DNA from: Jatrophihabitans sp964252635
GTDB taxonomy: Bacteria; Actinomycetota; Actinomycetes; Mycobacteriales; Jatrophihabitantaceae
NCBI RefSeq assembly: GCF_964252635.1
Contig: NZ_CAXUNP010000003.1
Span: 62,001-126,000 of the forward strand
DNA length: 64,000 bases
Reading direction: 5' to 3'
Shown: positions 43,799 through 52,553 of the stretch, piece by piece
Numbering within the stretch: the first letter of the stretch is position 1
Layout of the letters: each line of letters starts with the position of its first letter
The notes under the pieces: model-generated
Told to the model about the DNA's origin: nothing
The model's input: only the letters and a program-made list of their open reading frames with translations
The model's database searches: none
Translations under genes and position numbers: made by a program

Positions 43799-44565
43799 CA
43801 GACGCCCATGGCGTGAAAACCGCCGTCGACGTGCACGATCTCGCCGGTCGTGGCCGGGAACCAGTCCGACAGCAGGGCGACGCTGCTGCGGGCCACCGGG
43901 TCGAGGTCGCTGTTGTCCCATCCGAGCGGCGCGCGCCCGGACCACGCGTCCTCGAAGCGGCTGAACCCGGGGATGCTGCGCGCGGCCATCGTGCGCAGGG
44001 GGCCGGCCGAGACCAGGTTGACGCGGATGTGCTTCGGGCCGAGCTCGCGGGCCAGGTAGCGCGACGCCGACTCCAGGCCCGCCTTCGCCACACCCATCCA
44101 GTCGTAGGCCGGCCAGGCGACGGTCGCGTCGAAGGTCATGCCGAGGACGGAGCCGCCGGTCTCCGGGAAGAGTGGCAGGGTCGCGACGGCGAGGGATTTC
44201 AGGGAGTACGTCGACACCTGGACGGCGGTCGCGACGTCCTCCCACGGGGTGGCCAGGAAGTCCCCGCCGAGGGCCGAGGCCGGCGCGAACCCGATCGCGT
44301 GCACCACTCCGTCGATGCCGTCGACGTGCTCGCGTACCCGGTCGGCCAGCGAGTCCAGCTGGCCCTGGTCGGCGACGTCGAGCTCGATGACCGGCGGCGG
44401 GGTGGGCAGCTTGCGGGCCACCCGCTCGACCAGCGACATGCGCCCGTACCCGGTGAGCACGACCTCGGCGCCCTGCTCCTGCGCGGTGCGGGCGATCGCG
44501 AACGCGATCGAGGCGTCCGTGATCACCCCGGTGATCAGCAGCCGCTTGCCGTCCAGCAGTCCCAT
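43798..44565 (-). CDS. fabI: Enoyl-ACP reductase (FabI/InhA type)
   Basis: A 255-residue enoyl-ACP reductase of type II fatty acid synthesis. The N-terminus LLDGKRLLITGVITDASIAF and the active-site Tyr154 and Lys161 in PAYDWMGVAK match InhA/FabI. The atypical SDR loop (Gly-x5-Ser-Ile) binds NADH. The C-terminal LLSDWFPATTGEIVHVDGG completes the fold. The substrate-binding loop looks shorter than in InhA, so ordinary C16-C18 rather than mycolate-length chains may be handled. It follows fabG by 25 bases and shares an ATGA overlap with hemH. Confidence 0.94.
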   Translation of the reverse strand: MGLLDGKRLLITGVITDASIAFAIARTAQEQGAEVVLTGYGRMSLVERVARKLPTPPPVIELDVADQGQLDSLADRVREHVDGIDGVVHAIGFAPASALGGDFLATPWEDVATAVQVSTYSLKSLAVATLPLFPETGGSVLGMTFDATVAWPAYDWMGVAKAGLESASRYLARELGPKHIRVNLVSAGPLRTMAARSIPGFSRFEDAWSGRAPLGWDNSDLDPVARSSVALLSDWFPATTGEIVHVDGGFHAMGV

Positions 44566-44590
44566 CGTGTCTCCCTGCGCTCGGTGGATG

Positions 44591-45346
44591 TCAGATGCCC
44601 ATGCCGACGCCGCCGTCGACCGGCAGGACGACCCCGGTGACGTACCCGGCGCCGGGCGAGGCGAGGTAGACGGCGGCGGCGGCGACGTCGTCGACCTGCC
44701 CGTAGCGCTTCAAGGGGACCGTCGCCAGGATCTCGGAGCGCCGGGCGTCGGTCATGGCCGCCGTCATGTCGGTCTCGATGAAGCCCGGCGCGATGACGTT
44801 GGCGGTGATGGACCGGCTGCCGAGCTCCCGGGCGATCGAGCGGGCCAGGCCGATGAGACCGGCCTTCGACGACGCGTAGTTCGCCTGACCCGGCGCGCCC
44901 AGGAGCGCGACCACCGAGGAGATGAAGATGAGCCGGCCCTTCCTGGCCCGCAGCATGCCCTGGGCGGCCCGCTTCGCGACGCGGTAGGCGCCCGTGAGGT
45001 TCGCGTCCACGACGGCGGTGAAGGAGTCCTCGCTCATCCGCAGCAGCAGGGTGTCGTCGGTGGTGCCGGCGTTGGCCACCAGGATCTCGACCGGGCCGAG
45101 CTCGGCCTCGACCGCGGCGAAGGCGGCGTCGACGTCCTCGGCGGACGTGACGTCGCACCGCACCCCGAACAGGCCGTCCGGCGCGCCGCTGCCGCGGTGC
45201 GTGACCGCGACGCGGTCGCCGTTCGCGGCGAAGGCGCGGGCGATGGCCAGGCCGATGCCGCGGTTGCCCCCGGTCACCAGCACCGTCCGGCCTCCGTCGG
45301 CGTCGGTGTCGGCGGCCGCAGGGTCGGCTCGCGGGGACTCGGTCAC
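44591..45346 (-). CDS. fabG: 3-oxoacyl-ACP reductase (FabG/MabA)
   Basis: A 251-residue beta-ketoacyl-ACP reductase, GTG start. The NADP(H) loop is LVTGGNRGIG, the NAG motif is LVANAGTT, and the catalytic set is S143/S144 with Y157 and K161 in ANYASSKAG. The first 19 residues (PRADPAAADTDADG) form an acidic, non-conserved extension. With FabI it performs two successive reductions of the elongation cycle. It is the first gene of the operon. Confidence 0.92.
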   Translation of the reverse strand: MTESPRADPAAADTDADGGRTVLVTGGNRGIGLAIARAFAANGDRVAVTHRGSGAPDGLFGVRCDVTSAEDVDAAFAAVEAELGPVEILVANAGTTDDTLLLRMSEDSFTAVVDANLTGAYRVAKRAAQGMLRARKGRLIFISSVVALLGAPGQANYASSKAGLIGLARSIARELGSRSITANVIAPGFIETDMTAAMTDARRSEILATVPLKRYGQVDDVAAAAVYLASPGAGYVTGVVLPVDGGVGMGI

Positions 45347-45430
45347 CGCACCGACGCTAGCGGATGCCTACTCGCCCCCGGCCGGCACTGGCGCTACTGC
45401 CGGGTAGGGCGGCGCGCGTAGGTTCGCCCC

Positions 45431-46384
45431 ATGCGCGCTATCCAGATCACCGAGTTCGGGGGCCCCGAACTGCTCGTCCCCACCGACCTGCCGGACCCCG
45501 AGGTCCGCGACGGCCAGGAGGTGCTCGACGTGGTGGCCGCCGGCATCAACTACGCGGACACCCACCAGATCGAGGACTCCTACCTGTCCTCGCAGCAGTT
45601 GCCGTTGATCCCGGGTGGCGAGGTCGTGGTCCGCGACTCGGGCGGGCGCCGGTTGCTCGGCCTGGTCGGTGCCGGTGGGTACGCACGGCGGGTTGCCGTC
45701 GACCCGTCGCGGCTGGTACCGATCCCGGACGGCGTGTCCGACGGGCAGGCGCTGGCCTCGCTCGTGCAGGGCGTCACCGCGTGGCATCTGCTGCGCACCA
45801 GCGTCCACCTGCAGCCCGGCGAGACGGTCGTGGTGCACGCGGGTGCCGGCGGCGTCGGCACGCTGGCCATCCAGCTCGCGAAGCGGTGGGGCGCGGGTCG
45901 CGTCATCGCCACCGCGTCCAGCGAGGACAAGCGGGCGCTGACCTTGGAGCTGGGCGCCGACGTCGCGCTCGACTCCCGTGCGCCGGACCTCAAGGCCGCG
46001 CTGCGCGACGCGAACGGCGGCCGCGGCGTCGACGCCGTGCTGGAGATGACCGGCGGGCCGGTGTTCGATCAGAGCCTGGACGCGCTGGCGCCGCTCGGTC
46101 GGCTGGCCGTGTTCGGTATGGCCGGGCGGGTCCCGCCGACGCCGGTCGACCCCGCGCGGCTGATGGCCCGCAGCACCGCGGTGATCGGTTTCTGGCTGGT
46201 GCACGTGGCGGCCCACCCGGAGATGATGAGCGCCGCGCTCACAGACCTGTTCACCCTCATCGCCGCCGACGAGCTGCGACCGATCGTGGGCCCGACGTAC
46301 TCCCTCGACAGTGTCGCCGACGCGCACCGCGCGCTGCTCGACCGCAGCTCGGTCGGCAAGCTCGTGCTGGATCCCTGGGCCTGA
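45431..46384 (+). CDS. Zinc-independent quinone oxidoreductase (MDR family)
   Basis: A 317-residue medium-chain dehydrogenase/reductase of the NADPH:quinone oxidoreductase type. The first half has MRAIQITEFGGPELL and VVAAGINYADTH, the second half VVVHAGAGGVGTLAIQLAK is the NADPH Rossmann loop. Zinc-ligating cysteines of alcohol dehydrogenases are absent. It probably reduces quinones or alpha,beta-unsaturated carbonyls. It is divergent from fabG and convergent with the VWA gene. ATG 45431 is right at the family start. Confidence 0.88.
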   Translation: MRAIQITEFGGPELLVPTDLPDPEVRDGQEVLDVVAAGINYADTHQIEDSYLSSQQLPLIPGGEVVVRDSGGRRLLGLVGAGGYARRVAVDPSRLVPIPDGVSDGQALASLVQGVTAWHLLRTSVHLQPGETVVVHAGAGGVGTLAIQLAKRWGAGRVIATASSEDKRALTLELGADVALDSRAPDLKAALRDANGGRGVDAVLEMTGGPVFDQSLDALAPLGRLAVFGMAGRVPPTPVDPARLMARSTAVIGFWLVHVAAHPEMMSAALTDLFTLIAADELRPIVGPTYSLDSVADAHRALLDRSSVGKLVLDPWA

Positions 46385-46394
46385 GTCCGGGCGT

Positions 46395-46423
46395 TCCGGC
46401 CGGTTCTAGACGAGACGGCCGGA
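46395..46423. terminator. Bidirectional hairpin between convergent genes
   Basis: TCCGGCCG (46395-46402) and CGGCCGGA (46416-46423) form an 8-bp stem with a 13-base loop, starting 10 bases after the oxidoreductase stop. The VWA stop codon (46408-46406) lies in the loop. Confidence 0.5.
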
Positions 46424-47359
46424 CCAGAGCATCGACGATGCCCCGGCGGCGAACAGCACGAGCAGGCCGGCGACGAGGAACCGGTAGCTGATGTCGCGGC
46501 GTTCCTTCGTGTAGCCGATCTTGGATCCGATGTCGGAGTAGATCTTGCGCAGCTGCCCCTCGGACACGGCGCTGTCGAACGTTCCCCCGGTGCCCTGCGC
46601 GATCGAACGCAGCTCCGGTTTGTTGGCGGGAACCCGCAGGGTCTGGCCGTCCTGCGTCACCATGCCGGTGTCGGTGCCGAAGGCGATCGTCGACACCGTG
46701 ACCTTTGCGGCGCGGGCATCGGCGATGGCCTGCGCGATGCTGGTGCCGATCGTGCGCTCGCCGTCGCTCAGCAGCACGATGCGCGCGGGCGGCGGCTTGG
46801 CGCCCTTGTTCTTGCTGGCCGAGCTGAAGCTGCGGATGGCGTTGAGGGAGGCGACGACGCCGTCGCCGAGTGCGGTGTAGCTGGCCAGCTGCAGCCCGTC
46901 CACGGCGCGGTCGACCTGGTCGCGGTTGGTCGTGGGCGAGACCAGGACGTTGCCGGTCCGGGCGAAGCTGACGAGCCCGAGATTGATGCGCGGCGGCAGC
47001 AGCGCGGCGAACGACTTGGCGGCGGACTGCGCAGCCTTGATCCGGCTCGGTGGCACGTCGGTGGCCTTCATCGACAGCGACACGTCGATGGCGAGCATGA
47101 CCGTGGCCTCGTCACGCGGGACCCGCACCGTGCGGGCCGGTTTGGCCACGCCGATGGACAGCACGGTCAGGCCGATGAGCAGCAGCGCGAACGTCAGGTG
47201 CCGGCGCCAACCCGGGCGGCGCGGGGCCACACTGCCGAGCAGCTCGACGTTGCTGAACCGCGCGACGAACGTCTTGCGCCGCAGCTGCAGCACGAGGTAG
47301 ACGGCGAGCAGGGCCGCGACGACGACCAGCAGCAGCAGGTAGACGGGGTGGAGGAACAT
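46406..47359 (-). CDS. VWA-domain membrane protein (BatA-like)
   Basis: A 317-residue membrane-anchored von Willebrand A protein. Two N-terminal helices (HPVYLLLLVVVAALLAVYLV and LTFALLLIGLTVLSIGVA) precede the VWA domain with a MIDAS motif, AIDVSLSMKA (DxSxS), and a later Asp/Thr pair (TALGDG). A C-terminal helix (FLVAGLLVLFAAGASSML) returns to the membrane. These proteins accompany MoxR and DUF58 proteins and may chaperone metal or envelope complexes. The ATG overlaps the DUF58 stop by one base. Confidence 0.88.
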   Translation of the reverse strand: MFLHPVYLLLLVVVAALLAVYLVLQLRRKTFVARFSNVELLGSVAPRRPGWRRHLTFALLLIGLTVLSIGVAKPARTVRVPRDEATVMLAIDVSLSMKATDVPPSRIKAAQSAAKSFAALLPPRINLGLVSFARTGNVLVSPTTNRDQVDRAVDGLQLASYTALGDGVVASLNAIRSFSSASKNKGAKPPPARIVLLSDGERTIGTSIAQAIADARAAKVTVSTIAFGTDTGMVTQDGQTLRVPANKPELRSIAQGTGGTFDSAVSEGQLRKIYSDIGSKIGYTKERRDISYRFLVAGLLVLFAAGASSMLWSGRLV

Positions 47360-48339
47360 CAGCTGACTCCTGCTCCGCGCGCGCCGGACACGAGCTGTCG
47401 GCGGGCGATGACGAAGCGCACGACGTCGGACACCCAGTCGCGATCGGTGCGCAGTTGCAGATGGGCGGACCCGGCGTGCCGGAGGGCGGTCGCGATGCGG
47501 GCGCGCTGCGCCTGTGCGGCCGCTGCGTACCGCTGGCGCACCGCGGCGTCGTCGGTCTGCACCTCGAGCTGACGTCCGGTCTCGGTGTCGACGAAGGTGA
47601 CCAGCCCCGCGGCAGCCAGCTCGAGTTCGCGCGGGTCGAGGATCTCGACCCCGAGTAGTTGATGACGGGCGGCGAGGGCGCGCAGCGGCCGCTCCCAGGT
47701 CGGAGGTTCGTCCGAGGGCACGCTGTCGACGAAGTCGGAGACGACGGCCACGAGGCCACGGCGTCGTTGCGGCCGGCGCAGCTGCTCCAGCAGGTCGGCG
47801 AGATCGTGGCCGCCCCGCTCGCCGCCGCGACCGCCGGCTCCGTCGACGCGCGGCGTACCGGCGACCTGACGGACCAGTTGCCGCGCATGGATGTGCCCGC
47901 CGAGGGCGGGGATGACGAACGACTGCGCACCGTTGCCGACGATCGCGCCCACCCGGTTGCCGCCACGCACCGTCAACTGCACGATCGCGGTGATCGCGGC
48001 CAGCACGAGCTCGCGCTTCTCGGCGCGGGCGGTGCCGAAATCCATGCTGGCCGACAGGTCGACCACCAGCCACGTCTCCAGCTCACGATCGGCGATGGTC
48101 TGGCGCAGGTGCGGAACGGTGGTGCGGGCCGTGACCGCCCAGTCCATGCGGCGGACGTCGTCACCGGGAACGTAGGGCCGGGACTCCCCCGCCTCGCTGC
48201 CGGGGCCGGGCACCAGCCCCAGGTAGTTGCCCTGCAGGAGGCCGTCGAGCTTGTTGCGCACCGTCAACTCGAGCCGGCGCAGCAGGGCGTCACCCTCGTG
48301 CAGATCCAGGCGCGGGCCGTGGTCCGCGGGCTCACTCAC
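47359..48339 (-). CDS. DUF58 family protein
   Basis: A 326-residue DUF58 protein. The signature is YVPGDDVRRMDWAVTARTT, followed by a degenerate VWA-like domain with VVDLSASMDFGTA, in which Asp-x-Ser-x-Ser is kept. It is soluble and is thought to bind the MoxR ATPase products. GTG start. It is the middle gene of the MoxR-DUF58-VWA operon; the MoxR stop is 21 bases upstream. Confidence 0.9.
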   Translation of the reverse strand: MSEPADHGPRLDLHEGDALLRRLELTVRNKLDGLLQGNYLGLVPGPGSEAGESRPYVPGDDVRRMDWAVTARTTVPHLRQTIADRELETWLVVDLSASMDFGTARAEKRELVLAAITAIVQLTVRGGNRVGAIVGNGAQSFVIPALGGHIHARQLVRQVAGTPRVDGAGGRGGERGGHDLADLLEQLRRPQRRRGLVAVVSDFVDSVPSDEPPTWERPLRALAARHQLLGVEILDPRELELAAAGLVTFVDTETGRQLEVQTDDAAVRQRYAAAAQAQRARIATALRHAGSAHLQLRTDRDWVSDVVRFVIARRQLVSGARGAGVS

Positions 48340-48360
48340 GTACGCACCCCCGACCCCACG

Positions 48361-49575
48361 TCACGCCGAGCGCTCGCCCCACGGGCCGCCCGTCGCGGCG
48401 CCGCCCTGGCCACCCTGACCGCCGCCCTGGCCACCCTGGCCGGACGCCGATCCGTAGACGAGCCGCTGAGCACCCGGTCCCTGGCTGCCGGGCCCCTGGT
48501 TGCCGGGTCCCTGGTTGCCCGGTCCTTGGTTGCCGGGTCCTTGGGGGCCGGCCGGCGCGCCGGCGGGGCCACCGGCGCGCTGTCGCGACGCCACCTGCGG
48601 CAGCGGGACGGCCTGCAGGATCCGGCGCACCGCATGCGTGGCCGGGACCCCGTCGGCGATGGCGTCGTAGCTGAGCACGAGTCGATGGGCGAGCACGTCG
48701 ACGGCGATGTCGAGCACGTCCTGCGGGAGCACGTAGTCGCGGCCGCGGGTCAGCGCGAGGGCCCGCGAGGCGGCGACGAGCCCGAGGCTGGCGCGCGGGC
48801 TCGCGCCGTAGGAGATCCATTGCGCGACGTCGCCGAGACCGAGCTGCTGGGGCGCGCGGGTGGCCAGGACCAGGCGCACGACGTAGTCGACGATCGCGTG
48901 GTGCACGAAGACGCGGCTCGACGTGGCCTGCAGGCGCTGCAGGTCGTCGGTGGACAGCACCGCGTTGGCGACCGGCGCCTGCGCACCCATGCGGTAGACG
49001 ATCTCCCGCTCCTCGGCCGCGGACGGGTAGTCGACCGTGACCTTCATCAGGAACCGGTCCCGTTGGGCCTCGGGCAGCGGGTACACGCCCTCGGACTCGA
49101 TCGGGTTCTGGGTGGCGAGGACGAGGAACGGCCGCGGGACGTCGTAGCGGTTGCCGCCGATCGTCACGTGCCTCTCGGCCATGACCTCGAGCATCGCGGA
49201 CTGCACCTTGGCCGGCGCCCGGTTGATCTCGTCGGCCAGCACGAAGTTGGCCATGATCGGGCCGAGCTCGGTGGCGAAGGACTCCGACCCGGGGCGGTAG
49301 ATCCGGGTGCCGACGATGTCGGAGGGAACGAGGTCCGGGGTGAATTGCAACCGCGAGAACGTGCCGTCGACCGTGCGGGCCAGGGTCTCGACGGCGAGGG
49401 TCTTCGCGACGCCGGGAACGCCCTCGAGCAGGCAGTGCCCTTGCGCCAACACGCTGACCACGAGCCGCTCGACCAGCCGTTCCTGCCCGACGATCACGCG
49501 CTTGACCTCGAACATCACGCGCTCGAGAGCAGCTGCGTCGCTGGCCGGGGTGTGCTGGTGGTCGGACTGGGTCAC
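48361..49575 (-). CDS. MoxR-family AAA+ ATPase
   Basis: A 404-residue AAA+ ATPase. Walker A is EGVPGVAKT, Walker B is LADEINRAP, sensor I is LATQNPIESEG and the following arginine finger segment is LPEAQRDRF. MoxR proteins act as chaperones for metal-dependent or envelope complexes, with DUF58 and VWA partners, as here. GTG 49575 is chosen because AGGGAG lies six bases upstream; the frame is open to 49596. The tail is unusual: a GPGNQ-type pentapeptide repeat (about residues 343-368) and a Gly/Gln-rich end. Confidence 0.92.
   Translation of the reverse strand: MTQSDHQHTPASDAAALERVMFEVKRVIVGQERLVERLVVSVLAQGHCLLEGVPGVAKTLAVETLARTVDGTFSRLQFTPDLVPSDIVGTRIYRPGSESFATELGPIMANFVLADEINRAPAKVQSAMLEVMAERHVTIGGNRYDVPRPFLVLATQNPIESEGVYPLPEAQRDRFLMKVTVDYPSAAEEREIVYRMGAQAPVANAVLSTDDLQRLQATSSRVFVHHAIVDYVVRLVLATRAPQQLGLGDVAQWISYGASPRASLGLVAASRALALTRGRDYVLPQDVLDIAVDVLAHRLVLSYDAIADGVPATHAVRRILQAVPLPQVASRQRAGGPAGAPAGPQGPGNQGPGNQGPGNQGPGSQGPGAQRLVYGSASGQGGQGGGQGGQGGAATGGPWGERSA
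48473..48547. repeat. Five 15-bp tandem repeats inside the MoxR gene
   Basis: Five imperfect 15-base units (48473-48487, 48488-48502, 48503-48517, 48518-48532, 48533-48547) share CCGGGTCCCTGGTTG or close variants. On the coding strand they encode repeats of GPGNQ. Such in-frame minisatellites change copy number easily. Confidence 0.85.
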
Positions 49576-49659
49576 GTGTTCTCCCTCGCACGGCATCGCC
49601 GCAGCATCGTGCGCATGCGGTCAGAGTCACGGTACGGGACGTCGCTGTACGGTGCCTGG

Positions 49660-49866
49660 GTGTCCGTGCCCGACGTCGAGGAGTCGCCGCGCTGCTCGGC
49701 GCGGGGCTGCCGCCAACCCGCGGCCGTCGATCTGTCCTGGCGCAATCCGCGCCTGCACACCGCCACCCGGGTCAAGCACTGGCTGGCCTGCCCCGAGCAC
49801 AGCGACGACCTGGCCGGCTTCCTCACCCGCCGGGGATTCCTGCTGGAACGCGGCCCGCTGAGGTAG
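49660..49866 (+). CDS. Small Cys-rich conserved protein
   Basis: A 68-residue protein from GTG 49660 (VSVPDVEESPRCSARGC). It has CSARGC near the start and an ACPEHS further on, so a Cys/His zinc site is plausible. The segment WRNPRLHTATRVKHWLACP and the end GFLTRRGFLLERGP look conserved; I recall similar small proteins close to moaA in actinobacteria but not a proven role. It faces MoaA convergently, 4 bases apart. The large upstream open frame is a shadow of the MoxR gene. Confidence 0.65.
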   Translation: MSVPDVEESPRCSARGCRQPAAVDLSWRNPRLHTATRVKHWLACPEHSDDLAGFLTRRGFLLERGPLR

Positions 49867-49870
49867 CGGA

Positions 49871-50896
49871 TCAGCCGCCGATGGCCGACATCGACCGGGC
49901 CGGCTGCACGAAGTCCACCGCGTCGATGCCGTGCCCGGCCTGCTTGCCGGCGACGGCCTCGGCGATGAGCTCGGCGAGCTCGGCGTCGCAGGCTCCGTTG
50001 CGCAGCGGCGCGCGCAGATCGGTCTCGGTCTGCGCGAAGAGGCAGGTGCGCAACTGCCCGTCGGCGGTGAGCCGCAGCCGGTCGCACTCGCGGCAGAACG
50101 GCCGGGTGACCGACGCGATGATGCCCACCCGCGGCTCCCGCCCGGCCCAGCGCTCGCGGCCCGGGCCGTCGAGGACTTCGAACTCCTCGGCCGGGGCGTT
50201 GCCGCGCCGGCCGAAGGGCCGTAACTCATACCCCGCAGCGGACAGCAGCCCCTGGATCTCGTCGGCGGTCACCATGTCCTCGCGCGACCACAGATGGTCT
50301 GCGTCCAGCGGCATGTGCTCGATGAAGCGCAGCCGCAGGCCGCGCTCGAGGCTCCACGCGAGCAACGCGGGCGCCTCGTCCAGGTTGCTGTCGCGCGCCA
50401 GCACAGCGTTGATCTTCAACGGGTCGAGTCCGGCGGCGGCGGCGGCCTCGATGCCGGCCAGCACCTCCGGCAGCCGGTCCCGCCGGGTCAGCGCGGCGAA
50501 CCGTTCGCGGTCCAGGGTGTCGAGCGAGACGTTGACCCGTTCGAGCCCGGACGCCGCCAGTTCTTGCGCGCGACCGGCCAGCGTCACGCCGTTCGTGGTC
50601 AGCGACAACGCCGGCCGGGGTGACAGGGCGGCAAGACGCGCGATGACCGCCGGGAGCGTGGGATGCACCAGCGGCTCGCCGCCGGTGAGCCGCATCGACG
50701 TCACGCCCAGGCCGACGAACACCGACGCGAGCCGCACGAACTCGTCGTCGGTCAGTCGCTGGGCCTTGGTCAGCCAGTCCAGCCCCTCGGCCGGCATGCA
50801 GTAGGTGCAGCGCAGCGAGCACAGGTCCGTCAACGAGATCCGCAGATCGGTGGCGACCCGCCCGAAACGGTCACGCAGCGGTCCGACGGCGGTCAT
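49871..50896 (-). CDS. moaA: GTP 3',8-cyclase MoaA
   Basis: A 341-residue radical SAM enzyme that starts molybdenum cofactor synthesis by converting GTP to 3',8-cyclo-GTP. The N-terminal cluster is C26-x3-C30-x2-C33 (CSLRCTYC). The C-terminal second cluster uses FCRECDRLRL and LRTCLF. The final GG at the C-terminus is kept, and the TGGEPL segment contacts SAM. Other moa genes are not nearby. ATG at 50896. It converges on the small Cys protein. Confidence 0.95.
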   Translation of the reverse strand: MTAVGPLRDRFGRVATDLRISLTDLCSLRCTYCMPAEGLDWLTKAQRLTDDEFVRLASVFVGLGVTSMRLTGGEPLVHPTLPAVIARLAALSPRPALSLTTNGVTLAGRAQELAASGLERVNVSLDTLDRERFAALTRRDRLPEVLAGIEAAAAAGLDPLKINAVLARDSNLDEAPALLAWSLERGLRLRFIEHMPLDADHLWSREDMVTADEIQGLLSAAGYELRPFGRRGNAPAEEFEVLDGPGRERWAGREPRVGIIASVTRPFCRECDRLRLTADGQLRTCLFAQTETDLRAPLRNGACDAELAELIAEAVAGKQAGHGIDAVDFVQPARSMSAIGG

Positions 50897-50912
50897 CGGG
50901 CCAGGCTACGCG

Positions 50913-52352
50913 TCAGGTCAGCGGGCGGGTCGCGCCGAAGATCGTCCCCGGGTCGTACATCGAGCTGACCTCGACGTACCCACCGCTGTACGGCGCTTGG
51001 ATGATCTGCCCGTTGCCCTTGTAGATGGCCACGTGGTGGATACCGCCGATGCCGCCGTTGCTCCAGAACAGCAGGTCCCCGGGCTTGAGGTGGCTCAGCG
51101 ACGGGTGATAGCTACCGGCCTGGGTGTACTGGGTGGCGGCGTAGTGGGCCATCGAGATGTAGGGCCCCCACGCGTACATGGCCAGGCCGGAGCAGTCGTA
51201 GCCGCGGACGTAACAGTCGTTCGGCGCGCCGTTGCTGGCGTCGCACACGCCGTAGCCCGGCCCGCTCGAACCGCCACCGGCCCACGCGTAAGGCGTGCCC
51301 AGGGTCGTCATCGCCCGGCGCACCGCCGCCCGACCGCGGGCCGCGGTCCAGCTGCCCCCGGAGGCGTGCACCGGTGCGCTGTAGGTGTAGCTGCTCCCAC
51401 CGCCACCGTGCTTCTTGTGGTGCTTGCGTGCGTACGCCGCCGCGGCGGCCGCCTGCGCTCGCTGCGCGGCGATCCGGCGGGCCTTCGCAGCACGTTCCGC
51501 AGCCAGGCGGCGCTGGTAGGCGAGGTAGCGCTGGTAGGCGTTGTACGCGGCCCGCTGCCCGGTGAGGGTGGCCAGGTGGGCCTGCGCGGCGCTGAACGCG
51601 TTCTGCTGCGCGGTCAGGGCGGCCTGACTCGAGGCCAGGGTGGACTCCAGCGACGCCTTGCGGGACGCCTGCAGGGACACCGCGGCAGCGGCGGCGCGCT
51701 GGGCGGACTTCGCCGTCGCCGTCAGGACCTTGAGGCGCTGCACGGCCAGGCGCGCCTTCGCGGCCGTGTTGGACGCGGCGATCGACAGCTTCTGCGAGCG
51801 ACCGATGGCGTCGGTCTTGTTCCGGACGATGAAGTTGTTCAGGGCCGACTGGTCGAGCAGGGCCGTCGGGTTGCTGGCCTGCAGCAGGGCGCCGGTGGAG
51901 TCGCCGGACTGACCGCTGATGTAGATGGACTGCACCTCGCGCACGGCACTGTCGTGGTTGGCCTTGACCGCGGCGACAGCGCGCGAGTTCGCGGCGATCG
52001 CGCTGCTGGCCCGGGCCTGTCCGGCGCGCTGGTTGGCGACCGCGAGGGCCACCTTCTGCTCGGCGAGCTCGGCGGCGCCCTGCAGGGCGGCGAGCTGCGA
52101 CTGTGCCGCGGCGACCTCGCCGCCGAGCCGGCCCACCGCGGCCGACTGGCGACTGACCTCGGCGTTCGCGGCCGCCTTCGCCGCAGCTGCTGCGGAGAGC
52201 TGGCCGTTGGTGGGGTTCGGCGGCGGCTTCGGCGCCGCCGATGCCGCGCCGGGTGCCACGAACACGGTGACGGCGCCGATGGCCAGCACCGCGGTGGCAG
52301 CGATGGTCCGGCGGCTCGCACCACGGATCGAGGCACGTCTCAGATGCAGCAA
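50913..52352 (-). CDS. Secreted NlpC/P60 peptidoglycan hydrolase
   Basis: A 479-residue exported endopeptidase. A basic n-region (HLRRASIRGASRRT) precedes the hydrophobic TIAATAVLAIGAVTVFVAPG and cleavage near ASAAP. A long coiled coil rich in Ala and Gln spans about residues 60-300, as in RipA/RipC. The C-terminal NlpC/P60 domain has Cys387 in GYDCSGLAMYAW, His in GIHHVAIYKG, and GTPYAWAGGGS. It cleaves D-glutamyl-meso-DAP bonds. TTG 52352 is chosen with GAGGAG upstream; an earlier start is possible. Release is needed for cell division or growth. Confidence 0.88.
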   Translation of the reverse strand: MLHLRRASIRGASRRTIAATAVLAIGAVTVFVAPGAASAAPKPPPNPTNGQLSAAAAAKAAANAEVSRQSAAVGRLGGEVAAAQSQLAALQGAAELAEQKVALAVANQRAGQARASSAIAANSRAVAAVKANHDSAVREVQSIYISGQSGDSTGALLQASNPTALLDQSALNNFIVRNKTDAIGRSQKLSIAASNTAAKARLAVQRLKVLTATAKSAQRAAAAAVSLQASRKASLESTLASSQAALTAQQNAFSAAQAHLATLTGQRAAYNAYQRYLAYQRRLAAERAAKARRIAAQRAQAAAAAAYARKHHKKHGGGGSSYTYSAPVHASGGSWTAARGRAAVRRAMTTLGTPYAWAGGGSSGPGYGVCDASNGAPNDCYVRGYDCSGLAMYAWGPYISMAHYAATQYTQAGSYHPSLSHLKPGDLLFWSNGGIGGIHHVAIYKGNGQIIQAPYSGGYVEVSSMYDPGTIFGATRPLT

Positions 52353-52419
52353 TGCAACTCCTCTGACATCCCCCACGCGAACACAGCGAGCCTCAGAGTG
52401 CCATTTCTGCCCCATCAGC

Positions 52420-52446
52420 GCCAGTGACACCACTGAAAACACTGGC
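52420..52446. promoter_or_regulatory. Inverted repeat upstream of the NlpC/P60 gene
   Basis: GCCAGTG (52420-52426) and CACTGGC (52440-52446) are 7-bp arms with an inner AGTG/CACT pairing. It is about 70-95 bases upstream of the TTG start and 110 bases after the PAP2 stop on the same strand, so it may end the PAP2 transcript or be a leader element. The rest of 52353-52553 holds nothing I can assign; no c-di-AMP riboswitch core is recognisable. Confidence 0.35.
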
Positions 52447-52553
52447 AACAGACGTCACAAAGCGGGCCAGAGCCGACACCGGACAGCACCGGCGGGCACG
52501 AAACGGCGGACGTGACCCGCCCACAGAGGCGACCGGCCCCCGGAGGGCGTGCC

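Noticed and set aside
47659..49659. Upstream part of a 735-codon plus-strand frame
   Set aside because: It is the shadow of MoxR and DUF58. Only the last 68 codons (49660-49866) look like a protein.
52353..52553. c-di-AMP (ydaO) riboswitch before the NlpC/P60 gene
   Set aside because: Such genes often have one in actinobacteria, but I could not find its conserved core in this stretch.
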